DNA of 7,413 nucleotides from Chitinophagales bacterium (GCA_013297575.1 JAAFHO010000269.1:1-7413), one strand, 5' to 3'; positions 1-6,143 are shown, numbered from the stretch's first letter. Notes: generated by a model from the sequence alone, not told the origin. Numbers and translations are program-made.

Positions 1-138
1 CCGGCAGCGATGAAAATAGCGGTATCAAAGGCAAACCCTGGTTTATATTTACCCATGGCATTGGCGGTTACCTTCCCTGTTAATATCACGATTGGCATGC
101 CACTCTATTTTTTAATTGTTCAATGGTTTAAGATATAA
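1..138 (+). CDS. C-terminal end of an SbtA-like sodium-dependent bicarbonate permease (5' truncated)
   Basis: Frame 1 is open from the first base and ends at TAA 136-138, giving the last 45 residues of a protein whose start lies outside the window. The tail contains PAAMKIAVSKANPGLYLP, then ALAVTFPVNITIGMPLYF, then a short end on QWFKI. A conserved PAA-(x)n-ANP-(x)n-TFPxNxxxGxPLY tail is what I recall as typical of the SbtA / DUF897 family, inner-membrane Na+/HCO3- symporters first described in cyanobacteria. The hydrophobic stretch TFPVNITIGMPLYFLIVQW fits a final membrane helix. In cyanobacteria sbtA is often followed by sbtB, a PII-like regulator; here a strong terminator follows 35 bases after the stop, so no downstream sbtB is co-transcribed. 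The family call rests on a short C-terminal match; the reading frame itself is secure. Confidence 0.72.
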   Translation, partial: PAAMKIAVSKANPGLYLPMALAVTFPVNITIGMPLYFLIVQWFKI

Positions 139-173
139 ATGCTTTATAAATAATTGGATTTCCAACTAATAGA

Positions 174-214
174 AACGCCTGCTTTCGTAACGAAAGCAGG
201 CGTTCTTGTTATTT
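174..214. terminator. Rho-independent terminator of the permease gene, probably bidirectional
   Basis: A perfect 14-bp inverted repeat (174-187 with 191-204, arm AACGCCTGCTTTCG) closes on a 3-base TAA loop and is followed by the T-rich stretch CTTGTTATTT. It begins 35 bases after the stop of the permease gene. The other strand also runs into T-rich sequence after the stem, so it could stop transcription of the convergent DUF2911 gene as well. The stem is strong and the T-tract is interrupted, so termination is likely but its efficiency is uncertain. Confidence 0.85.
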
Positions 215-215
215 A

Positions 216-246
216 GTGTCGGCGTGACTTCGATCTAAGCCGACAC
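216..246 (-). terminator. Second hairpin downstream of the DUF2911 gene, possible terminator
   Basis: GTGTCGGC (216-223) and GCCGACAC (239-246) form a perfect 8-bp stem around a 15-base loop. It lies 38 bases past the stop of the minus-strand DUF2911 gene. On that strand the stem is followed by TAAATAAC, which is not a proper U-tract, so this may be a pause or RNA-stabilising hairpin rather than a full terminator. Confidence 0.5.
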
Positions 247-283
247 CTCACAACTGTTTAAAAATCAACAATTTAAGTTAAAA

Positions 284-1117
284 CTATTTTTTTGCCCACT
301 CCTCAATAGACTTCTCGTTCATGCGGATATAATCGTTGTTTTTTGCTTCTTTAGCCAAAGCAAGCGAGCGTTGAGCGGTTTCGGTAGCACCTTTGAGATC
401 GCCTAATTTAGCCTGAACCAATGATTTGTGGCGCAACATCCAAAAACGTTCGCCTTTTTCTACGGCTTTATTGACATAAGTAAGAGCATCTGCCAAATTT
501 CTGCTTTTTTCAAAGTAGTACTGCGACATAGAGAAATATTCATCTTGGGTTGGGCCATCCAATTTTGCTTTGATCTGAGCCGCTACTTTGGTTTCAAAAT
601 CATTCGTAAACGGCACAGAAACATAAGTATCTTCCCATACAATATCCAAAGACGCACCATTGCTTGTGATATTTCCAATCAAAATGGTAAATGTTTCCAT
701 TTTGAAAGGTAGTGTTTGTGGCTTTACTTTTACTTTTAGTACTTCGCCTTCAGGTTTTAAATTAGAGGCACTAGAACTAAGGTTTTTGTTAAAAATGATT
801 TCCCACTCGTCGCGACCAGGGCGTGTGGTGAGTACATAAGTGCCTTTTGGAAGCCCCGCACCCATAATTGTAAGGGAATCGTTGGTAGTGAATTTGGTAG
901 CACCATTAGCGCCTGTGCGCCAAAGATCGCCAAATGGGACTACTTCACCAAAAATTTTGCGGCCTTTCGCACTTGGACGGCTATACTCCACTTTTACTTC
1001 GGCCAAACCTACATTTTGTGTAACGGTGCTAGAAGGGCTTGGTTGCGGCATGTTGATTTGTGCTTCGACATTTGCACAGCATAAAGCGAGTAAAAGGGTA
1101 ACAACAACTTGTTTCAT
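284..1117 (-). CDS. Exported DUF2911 domain protein with TPR-like C-terminal helices
   Basis: Start chosen at ATG 1117 (277 residues): it opens directly on a signal peptide, MKQVVVTLLLALCCANVEAQ, with likely cleavage after EA or EAQ. The longer reading to 1153 would put 12 odd residues before it. Residues about 24-165 are the DUF2911 domain, recognisable from PSPSSTVTQNVG, VKVEYSRPSAKGRKIFG, VPFGDLWRTGANGATKF, the KGTYVLTTRPG turn and a DIVWEDTYVSVPF end. This family is common in Bacteroidota; its biochemical role is unknown to me. Residues about 194-260 (YFSMSQYYFEKSRNLADALTYVNKAVEK onward) are helical with TPR-like spacing. No lipobox precedes the CC pair, so the product is probably soluble and periplasmic or secreted. 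It is transcribed alone, convergent with the permease and divergent from the next gene. No Shine-Dalgarno sequence is present; the leader is A/T-rich, as usual in this phylum. Confidence 0.9.
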   Translation of the reverse strand: MKQVVVTLLLALCCANVEAQINMPQPSPSSTVTQNVGLAEVKVEYSRPSAKGRKIFGEVVPFGDLWRTGANGATKFTTNDSLTIMGAGLPKGTYVLTTRPGRDEWEIIFNKNLSSSASNLKPEGEVLKVKVKPQTLPFKMETFTILIGNITSNGASLDIVWEDTYVSVPFTNDFETKVAAQIKAKLDGPTQDEYFSMSQYYFEKSRNLADALTYVNKAVEKGERFWMLRHKSLVQAKLGDLKGATETAQRSLALAKEAKNNDYIRMNEKSIEEWAKK

Positions 1118-1172
1118 AATAATTGTAATTAATATTTGAATACGGACGTGCATCTACTAAATGATCACGTGC

Positions 1173-1180
1173 CAAAGGTT
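1173..1180 (-). promoter_or_regulatory. Weak candidate -7 box for the DUF2911 gene
   Basis: On the minus strand the bases read AACCTTTG, one mismatch from the Bacteroidota -7 consensus TAnnTTTG, about 55 bases upstream of ATG 1117. No TTG or TTTG is found at the expected -33 distance. An imperfect hairpin (1144-1173) would fall in the resulting leader. Confidence 0.25.
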
Positions 1181-1281
1181 AAAAAAGTACTATAAAATCA
1201 TTTTTTAGATTTTTACAGCCGAATAAAAACGGATTTTTACATTATTTGTTCATTTTATAGTGTATTTAAGGAAAAAAGCAC

Positions 1282-1289
1282 TACATTTG
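1282..1289 (+). promoter_or_regulatory. -7 promoter box for the small membrane protein gene
   Basis: TACATTTG matches the Bacteroidota -7 consensus TAnnTTTG exactly. No good TTG/TTTG element lies 17-23 bases upstream, so the -33 half is weak. Transcription would start near 1295, about 36 bases before ATG 1332. This supports starting the gene at 1332 or 1335 rather than at GTG 1260, which would lie upstream of the promoter. Confidence 0.5.
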
Positions 1290-1331
1290 CTAGGTACATC
1301 CTTTTATTCATTTACTAAACGAACCACTTTT

Positions 1332-1694
1332 ATGATGAACCCTCAACGCTATACCTCATTACTGGTGCAAGCTGTTTATGTCATTTTGACCGGACTTCAA
1401 CTTATTTTTGTCCCCAATGTGCTGCTCGGCATGTTTGGGTTTGATCCTACTTCGGAGATATGGATCAAAGCATTAGGCGTTGTAGTCCTGCCTTTGTCGG
1501 CGGTGTATTACGCTATTAGCAAACAAGGCAACCGCGAGGTGGTATTTTCCACCATTATTTCGCGGGGATTTGTGGGGATCGGTTTTGTCCTTTTGGTGCT
1601 TTCTGGACAAGCCCAAACCAGCCTTATTTTATTTGCTGGCATTGACATTGCTACTGCAGTGTGGACTTGGTTGGAATTGAAAAAAAGGGCTTGA
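1332..1694 (+). CDS. Small four-helix integral membrane protein, function unknown
   Basis: 120 residues from ATG 1332; the adjacent ATG 1335 is equally possible and removes one Met. I do not recognise a named family. Hydropathy read by eye gives four membrane segments at about residues 9-28, 43-63, 73-91 and 96-114, separated by short polar loops (FGFDPTSEIW; SKQGNREV; SGQAQTS), with a Lys/Arg-rich end ELKKRA. The positive tail and the KQGNRE loop would face the cytoplasm under the positive-inside rule, which puts both termini inside. Compact four-helix proteins of this size resemble the DoxX-like and DUF4345-like groups in outline, but I see no diagnostic motif. The gene is a single transcription unit, divergent from the DUF2911 gene and convergent with the next gene, with only 17 bases between stop codons and no room for a classical terminator. 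Confidence 0.8.
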   Translation: MMNPQRYTSLLVQAVYVILTGLQLIFVPNVLLGMFGFDPTSEIWIKALGVVVLPLSAVYYAISKQGNREVVFSTIISRGFVGIGFVLLVLSGQAQTSLILFAGIDIATAVWTWLELKKRA

Positions 1695-1711
1695 TGGTGA
1701 TCGGTAGTTGA

Positions 1712-2617
1712 TCAATTTGCAATAAACGCATACCTCAACTGCACAAAAAACTTGTCGGATGCCTCTCTGGCGGATTTTTTGAAAAATAAATCGTATCCGA
1801 TACTTAGGGAAAGGTGGCCAATTCCAACCCCAATTTCGGGGCGATAATACCAACGGGGGGTAATTTTTTCGCCCTCTGTATCCTTGCCAAATTGCACACC
1901 AATAGTAGTAAGATTGAGTACAATAGGTGCGTTCAGTTGGAATACACTGAAGGAAATATCATTTAAATTTCTATCCAGTTTCCGGCTGTAAGCCAAAGCA
2001 AGTGCATTGAAATTAAACGGTATATGGCGAGAGAATTTATCCTTTTTATCGGTCGAAGGGGACTTAAATCGCATCCTGTAATAAGGTGAAATAGTACCAA
2101 ATGGGGAGATGCTACCACCCAACCACAATCCGCTCCTTTGCCATGCATGGAGACTAAGCATCACTCCTTTTTGATCGGGTTTGTAGCCGGCAGCCTTTAT
2201 TTTCGCAAAATCATCCTTAAACATCTCAGTTTTGGGGGCTATTTCATGTAAAAATTCGTAGCGTTTTTTTTGAGCGACAAGATCGCAACTCGGGCAGGTG
2301 GCAATGGCCTGTTCGTAATCTGCTAATATACTCAAGACGAGGCTATCGCGGATGGGTTCTTCCCAAACAAATTTGTGCCAATACTTCCTGTCTATACGCT
2401 GGTTCATTTTAGCCCTCTGGATATAAGCCGTTGCTAAATAGCGGGTTTCTGTCAGTTGCCCGGAAGCAATCAAATCTGATAAGGGTTTTGTGTTCCGCGT
2501 AGTTCGAACCTCTTTTTGGGCTGCATTAATCAAATCATTTTGGCTAGTTTGAGCCTGTAGCGCAAGTGTATGGATGAAACACAAAAGTAGTGTGTAGTGA
2601 ATTTTTTCAATATTCAT
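1712..2617 (-). CDS. Exported protein of unknown function with helical N-terminal part and beta-barrel-like C-terminal part
   Basis: 301 residues from ATG 2617. MNIEKIHYTLLLCFIHTLALQAQTSQ is a signal peptide with likely cleavage after LQA. Residues about 27-145 are helical; LVLSILADYEQAIATCPSCDLVAQKKRYEFL has TPR-like character and carries a CPSC pair (Cys108, Cys111). Residues about 150-301 look like alternating amphipathic beta strands with polar turns: LWLGGSISPFGTISPYYRMRF, NALALAYSRKLDRNLNDISFSVFQL, PIVLNLTTIGVQFG, EIGVGIGHLSLSIGYDLFF and the last strand KFFVQLRYAFIAN. This suggests a small outer-membrane barrel or a surface beta-sandwich, although the protein ends in Asn rather than the usual terminal aromatic. 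I do not recognise the family. It is divergent from the ATPase gene (191 bases between starts) and convergent with the small membrane protein gene. Confidence 0.82.
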   Translation of the reverse strand: MNIEKIHYTLLLCFIHTLALQAQTSQNDLINAAQKEVRTTRNTKPLSDLIASGQLTETRYLATAYIQRAKMNQRIDRKYWHKFVWEEPIRDSLVLSILADYEQAIATCPSCDLVAQKKRYEFLHEIAPKTEMFKDDFAKIKAAGYKPDQKGVMLSLHAWQRSGLWLGGSISPFGTISPYYRMRFKSPSTDKKDKFSRHIPFNFNALALAYSRKLDRNLNDISFSVFQLNAPIVLNLTTIGVQFGKDTEGEKITPRWYYRPEIGVGIGHLSLSIGYDLFFKKSAREASDKFFVQLRYAFIAN

Positions 2618-2670
2618 AAATTAAAGTTGTTTGTTTTAATGTATAGATTGTTGCTTTATTTTTAAAGATG

Positions 2671-2678
2671 CAAAGAAA
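2671..2678 (-). promoter_or_regulatory. Candidate -7 box for the exported helical/beta protein gene
   Basis: The minus strand reads TTTCTTTG followed by CA, one mismatch from TAnnTTTG, giving a leader of about 45-50 bases before ATG 2617. No clear -33 element is seen, so this is a weak call. Confidence 0.3.
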
Positions 2679-2741
2679 ACTATTTCGGTTGTATGATTTA
2701 TAAGAAAGTAAAAATTTTAAAATAAATTTGTTATTTTTAGT

Positions 2742-2809
2742 TAATTTTTATTATATCGGGCGAAATGACTCTATCTTTGTGTTCATTTCGCCCGATATAA
2801 CAAAAATTA
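2742..2809. repeat. Near-perfect 27-bp inverted repeat enclosing the ATPase promoter box and touching its start codon
   Basis: Positions 2742-2768 pair with 2783-2809 at 26 of 27 positions; the only mismatch is A2750 against C2801. The inner 18 bp (2751-2768 with 2783-2800) are perfect and contain the GC-rich core ATCGGGCGAAATGA in otherwise A/T-rich DNA. The 14-base spacer (2769-2782) contains the exact -7 box TATCTTTG. The right arm ends on the A of ATG 2809. The position suits a large operator, or a hairpin that forms only in read-through RNA and hides the start codon. I saw no second copy elsewhere in the window. Confidence 0.95.
2772..2779 (+). promoter_or_regulatory. -7 promoter box of the ATPase gene, inside the inverted-repeat spacer
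   Basis: TATCTTTG matches TAnnTTTG exactly and sits in the centre of the 27-bp inverted repeat. The expected -33 region (about 2745-2755) is TTTTTATTATA with no TTG. Transcription would begin near 2785, giving a leader of about 25 bases that contains only the right arm of the repeat, so the normal mRNA could not form the hairpin. Confidence 0.6.
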
Positions 2810-4263
2810 TGGAAGAAACATTGATTGGTCGCATAGCAGAACAAGAAACGTTACACCGTGCACTCAGTTCGCAAGGGCCAGAAATGGTAGCCATTCTCGG
2901 TCGCCGGAGGGTAGGGAAGACATTTTTGGTGCGCTCTGTTTGCGACCCCAATATGGTGTTCGAGGCAACTGGTGTACAAAACGGAACGCTAAAAAAACAA
3001 CTTCAACACTTCAATTTCCAATTGAACGAATGGTTTGGGGCTGATAGGCTCGATAATACGCCCCCAACAGATTGGCTGGATGCCTTCCACAAACTCATTG
3101 CTGCTCTTGAAAGCCAAGCCCCTCGACCCAACAAAAGAGTGCTGTTTTTTGACGAACTGCCTTGGTTCGATAGTCGAAAATCGGGCTTCCTCGAAGCCTT
3201 TGGGCTGTTTTGGAACAGTTGGGCTTCCCGCAAAAACGTCATGGTTATCATCTGTGGTTCAGCAGCAACTTGGATGATACAGCGGGTGGTGGACAACAAG
3301 GGAGGGTTACACAACCGAATCACCCAACGCATTCACTTGCAACCGTTTACGCTGGCAGAAACGGAGGCTTTCCTGCGCAGCCGAGGTGCAGGCAGCGACC
3401 GCTACCAAATTCTACACTTATACATGGCTTTGGGCGGTATCCCTCATTATTTGGCCGCAGTACAACCCGGATTAAGTGCTGCTCAAAACATACAGCATAT
3501 CCTTTTTTCGCCAAGCGGTCTGCTCCGAAATGAGTTCCTGCGGCTTTACCCAGCCTTGTTCGATCATGCTGAAAATCACATCACCGCAGTACGTGCCTTG
3601 GCCGAAAAACGGCGGGGGCTGACCCGAAAGGAACTGATCGCATCGAGCGGACTAACGGAAGGTGGCAATACAACCCAACTCTTGCAGGAATTGGAGGAGT
3701 CTGGCTTTATCAGCACTTATTTCCCATTTGGTAATGGCAAAAAAGAGAAGATCTATCGCCTTACCGACGAATACTCGCTTTTTTACTTAAATTTTGTTGA
3801 AAACAAACCCACACAAAGCCAAGAATATTGGAAAACGATCAGCCAAACCCAGCATTACAAAACATGGAGTGGGTATGCTTTTGAAAATATCTGCCTGAAA
3901 CATGTGGATCAGATCAAACGAGCACTTGGTATTTCTGGGATTTATACGGAAGATAGCGCATTTTTGCGACAAAGCAAGGGAGAACTGGCGGGTGTGCAAA
4001 TAGACCTGCTGCTTGACCGCAAGGATAATATTGTCAACCTATGTGAATTGAAATTCTATAACAACAAATTCAATCTGAACAAAGCGGATGCTGATGCACT
4101 ACGCCAAAAAATCACGCTCTTCAAAGCCTATACAAAGACACGCAAACTGATATTCCTGAACATCATTACAACCTACGGGCTTATCCCTAATGAGCATAGT
4201 ATCGGATTGGTGGATAAGTCATTGGGGATGGATGCGTTGTTTTTGGATAAATTGGTCGGTTAG
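2809..4263 (+). CDS. AAA-family ATPase with winged-helix and PD-(D/E)XK-like nuclease domain (ATPase_2 + DUF234 type)
   Basis: 484 residues from ATG 2809. The open frame continues upstream to 2728, but that stretch translates the inverted repeat and promoter, so it is rejected. MEETLIGRIAEQETL is the usual start of this family. Walker A is GRRRVGKT (residues 31-38) and Walker B is VLFFDELPWF (111-120, FFDE at 113-116); a sensor-like ICGSA follows at 148-152, and HNRITQRIHLQPFTLAE (168-184) is a family signature. Residues about 263-325 (LTRKELIASSGL, LLQELEESGFI, KIYRLTDEYSLFY) form a winged helix. The C-terminal part has GYAFENICL (Glu359), VQIDLLL (Asp399) and CELKFY (Glu413, Lys415), spaced like a PD-(D/E)XK nuclease core, as in DUF234 (PF03008). 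ATP hydrolysis is well supported; nuclease activity is inferred. The gene stands alone, convergent with the response regulator (45 bases between stops). Families of this architecture often occur in many paralogues without known function; defence or nucleic-acid transactions are possible roles. Confidence 0.92.
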   Translation: MEETLIGRIAEQETLHRALSSQGPEMVAILGRRRVGKTFLVRSVCDPNMVFEATGVQNGTLKKQLQHFNFQLNEWFGADRLDNTPPTDWLDAFHKLIAALESQAPRPNKRVLFFDELPWFDSRKSGFLEAFGLFWNSWASRKNVMVIICGSAATWMIQRVVDNKGGLHNRITQRIHLQPFTLAETEAFLRSRGAGSDRYQILHLYMALGGIPHYLAAVQPGLSAAQNIQHILFSPSGLLRNEFLRLYPALFDHAENHITAVRALAEKRRGLTRKELIASSGLTEGGNTTQLLQELEESGFISTYFPFGNGKKEKIYRLTDEYSLFYLNFVENKPTQSQEYWKTISQTQHYKTWSGYAFENICLKHVDQIKRALGISGIYTEDSAFLRQSKGELAGVQIDLLLDRKDNIVNLCELKFYNNKFNLNKADADALRQKITLFKAYTKTRKLIFLNIITTYGLIPNEHSIGLVDKSLGMDALFLDKLVG

Positions 4264-4308
4264 GGGATTGGATTCCATAAAACTGAAAACACCTAGTAAT
4301 CCTGCCTA

Positions 4309-5004
4309 CTACAGCCCCTCCACCACATCCCGATATTCCCTCCCAATCGGAATAGCCACGCCTTGTATTTCCACTATTTCGGAAGTATAAGATTCAATTT
4401 TATGGATAGCAACGATGAACGAGCGATGGATGCGTTTGAATTGGTGTGCAGGTAAAATACTCCCGATTTCGTGCGTGCTCATTTTGGTGGTGAATTCCTT
4501 TTGAAGGGTCACAATTTTGATGTATTCGCGTTGGCTTTCGATATAAGCGATCTCGGAAAACAGGATTTTTACCTTCTTTTTTTGCACCATTACGAAAATA
4601 AAATCCTTTTCGGGAGTGGGAATTTCCGGCTTACTCGGTACGGCTTGTTGGGGTGGTTTTACTTTATTTACAGCCTTTAAAAAGCGCTCAAAAGCAAATG
4701 GTTTTAAGAGATAATCGGTTACGTCCAAATTAAAACCTTCTACCGCATATTGATGATAAGCCGTGGTAACAATCACCGCTGGCGGATGTGTCAACGATTT
4801 TAGGAAGTCCATACCTTTCAAACGAGGCAAGTGAATATCGAGGAAAATCAATTGGACACTATTGTCCCGCAGGTATTCGGTGGCAAAAATCGCATCTTTA
4901 AATGCACCCTGCAAATCCAAGAAGGCCACCTGAGCAATATATCCCGATAGCACTTTGACCGCCAAAGGCTCATCTTCAATAATAATACACGTTATTTTAG
5001 ACAT
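4309..5004 (-). CDS. LytTR-family response regulator
   Basis: 231 residues from ATG 5004. The receiver domain (about 1-115) has the acidic pair Glu10-Asp11, phospho-acceptor Asp56 in LIFLDIHLP, Thr80 in VIVTTAYHQYAVEGF, and Lys101 in YLLKPFAFERF, so all catalytic positions are intact. A Pro-rich linker (about 116-131) leads to a LytTR DNA-binding domain (about 135-231), with FIFVMVQKKKVKILFSEIAYIESQREYI, the MSTHEIGSILP helix, FKRIHRSFIVAIHKI and PIGREYRDVV. When phosphorylated by the partner kinase it should bind DNA as a dimer on two direct repeats. It overlaps the kinase gene by 8 bases and is therefore its cognate partner and probably translationally coupled. A matching direct-repeat pair lies upstream of the kinase gene at 6070-6101. 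The functional class is near certain; the regulon is inferred. Confidence 0.96.
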   Translation of the reverse strand: MSKITCIIIEDEPLAVKVLSGYIAQVAFLDLQGAFKDAIFATEYLRDNSVQLIFLDIHLPRLKGMDFLKSLTHPPAVIVTTAYHQYAVEGFNLDVTDYLLKPFAFERFLKAVNKVKPPQQAVPSKPEIPTPEKDFIFVMVQKKKVKILFSEIAYIESQREYIKIVTLQKEFTTKMSTHEIGSILPAHQFKRIHRSFIVAIHKIESYTSEIVEIQGVAIPIGREYRDVVEGL

Positions 5005-6064
5005 GGCTATTGAGGTTGATGTTCAACAAAGCAGTAAATACGTCTCCGTCCTGTTGGAGCGAAATACTATAATCGGTGTATAGCAATTCCAATTGCCGCC
5101 GGAGGTTGGAAAGGCCAATATTTTCTTTGGTACTCCATGCCTCGGAGGATTTATCGCAAGAGTTTTTTACCCTAAATGTTAATTGCCCTTGTTCTATCAC
5201 CAACGAAATATCCACTAATGGCCGATTTCTAGTTTCCGAAGCACCGTGCTTGAAGGCATTTTCGACCAATGGAATAAGCAACAAAGGTGGAATGGGTTGC
5301 TGGAGGTTTACAATATCGAATTTGAAATGGACTTGTAGGGTTTGGTCGTAACGCAGTTTTTCAAGGGCAATATAATCGCTGATAATTTTGACCTCCTGCC
5401 CTATTTCGATATACGCATCATTGGTTTCATACAACATAAAACGCAAGATGTCCGACAGCCGCAAGATGGATTCTGGAGCGAGATCGGATTTATCTTGCGC
5501 CAACGCGTATATATTATTGAGCGTATTGAACAAAAAATGCGGATTTGTCTGCGATTTGAGGTAATTCAGTTCCGCTTCTTGTTTTTCGATACGCAACTGC
5601 TGGGCGGTTTGTTTCAATTGAATATGATCGTGTATGTGCCGAACAAGCGCAAAAAAGAAAAAAGAAACGACGCTATATTGGAATTGCTTACAAACGCCAT
5701 CGGTGAAGGAAGTGGGGGTATAAAAACTGGTGTAAATATGCAATTGAATACCCAACCACCGCCATGCGTACAAACCAAAGGAGTACACCAAAAACTGCAG
5801 CACCAACAGAAAGACGGATCTAAGTATCTTTTTCTTACTAAGTCTGGGCAAAATATGTTCAAAAAAAAGAAAATTGGCGGCAATGGTGTAAGGAGCCATC
5901 CAAGTATAATTTAAAAACTTCGAACAGATGGATTCGGAACTTGAAGCCATATCCATTAGCCACGCGATGAGTAGAAAAGCCAAGCCGATCCACACAAAGA
6001 GTCTTAACCGTTTGGAGTCAATAATGGTCTTTGATGTACTATTGGCTTGATAAGTGATTGACAT
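4997..6064 (-). CDS. LytS/YehU-type membrane sensor histidine kinase
   Basis: 355 residues from ATG 6064. Four membrane helices are readable at about 22-38, 54-70, 81-104 and 127-143, with no large extracellular sensor domain, so the signal is probably sensed in or at the membrane. A coiled-coil linker (about 144-168, LKQTAQQLRIEKQEAELNYLKSQ) leads to the His_kinase domain: phospho-acceptor His176 in QTNPHFLFNTLNNIYAL, the N-box PLVENAFKHG (265-274, Asn269), and a G-box reduced to ENIGLSNLRRQLELLY (314-329), normal for this subfamily. The stop codon TAA overlaps the regulator start as ATGTCTAA, 8 bases. It is the first gene of a two-gene operon running leftward and divergent from the PAP2 gene. 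The direct repeats at 6070-6101 fall in its leader, consistent with control by its own response regulator. The stimulus cannot be told from the sequence. Confidence 0.96.
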   Translation of the reverse strand: MSITYQANSTSKTIIDSKRLRLFVWIGLAFLLIAWLMDMASSSESICSKFLNYTWMAPYTIAANFLFFEHILPRLSKKKILRSVFLLVLQFLVYSFGLYAWRWLGIQLHIYTSFYTPTSFTDGVCKQFQYSVVSFFFFALVRHIHDHIQLKQTAQQLRIEKQEAELNYLKSQTNPHFLFNTLNNIYALAQDKSDLAPESILRLSDILRFMLYETNDAYIEIGQEVKIISDYIALEKLRYDQTLQVHFKFDIVNLQQPIPPLLLIPLVENAFKHGASETRNRPLVDISLVIEQGQLTFRVKNSCDKSSEAWSTKENIGLSNLRRQLELLYTDYSISLQQDGDVFTALLNINLNSHV

Positions 6065-6069
6065 GATTG

Positions 6070-6101
6070 CGTTGTTTGTTTACCCCGTTCCGTTGTTTGT
6101 T
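6070..6101. promoter_or_regulatory. Two 11-bp direct repeats 21 bp apart, putative LytTR binding site
   Basis: CGTTGTTTGTT occurs exactly at 6070-6080 and 6091-6101, a 21-bp period equal to two helical turns. LytTR regulators are known to bind paired 9-bp direct repeats, consensus [TA][AC][CA]GTTN[AG][TG], separated by 12-13 bp, thus 21-22 bp apart. TCCGTTGTT (6089-6097) fits 8 of 9 positions and TGCGTTGTT (6068-6076) fits 7 of 9. The site lies upstream of the -33 element of the PAP2 gene (a typical activator position) and in the leader of the kinase operon. That the neighbouring LytTR regulator binds here is inference. Confidence 0.55.
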
Positions 6102-6112
6102 GACGCGTGTAC

Positions 6113-6141
6113 TTTGGTCGCTTTTTGAGCGGATAGTTTTG
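6113..6141 (+). promoter_or_regulatory. Promoter of the PAP2-superfamily gene (-33 TTTG and -7 TAGTTTTG)
   Basis: TTTG at 6113-6116 and the exact -7 match TAGTTTTG at 6134-6141 are separated by 17 bases, within the 17-23 range known for Bacteroidota promoters. Transcription would start near 6147, about 12 bases before ATG 6160, so the leader is very short. Confidence 0.68.
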
Positions 6142-6143
6142 CG

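Noticed and set aside
1118..1153. Twelve-residue extension of the DUF2911 protein
   Set aside because: The signal peptide begins at ATG 1117; the extension would spoil a normal signal sequence.
1260..1331. N-terminal extension of the small membrane protein from GTG 1260
   Set aside because: It would start upstream of the TACATTTG promoter box; the ATG pair at 1332/1335 leads directly into the first membrane helix.
1708..1715. TTGATCAA palindrome at the junction of the convergent genes
   Set aside because: An 8-bp palindrome in A/T-rich DNA is expected by chance and overlaps a stop codon.
2728..2808. N-terminal extension of the ATPase by 27 residues
   Set aside because: The stretch translates the inverted repeat and the -7 box, has no ATG start, and MEETLIGR at 2809 is the normal beginning of the family.
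3003..3332. 109-codon frame antisense to the ATPase, with 80- and 107-codon frames on the same strand
   Set aside because: They are shadow frames over the Walker B region of a clearly coding gene.
4294..4311. TAGTA/TACTA stem between the ATPase and response regulator genes
   Set aside because: Only 5 A/T-rich base pairs with no T-tract, and it overlaps the regulator stop codon; too weak to call a terminator. Nothing else was seen in 4264-4308.
5342..5914. 190-codon open frame on the plus strand
   Set aside because: It lies antisense inside the histidine kinase gene, whose motifs are complete, and its own translation has no recognisable domain or signal.
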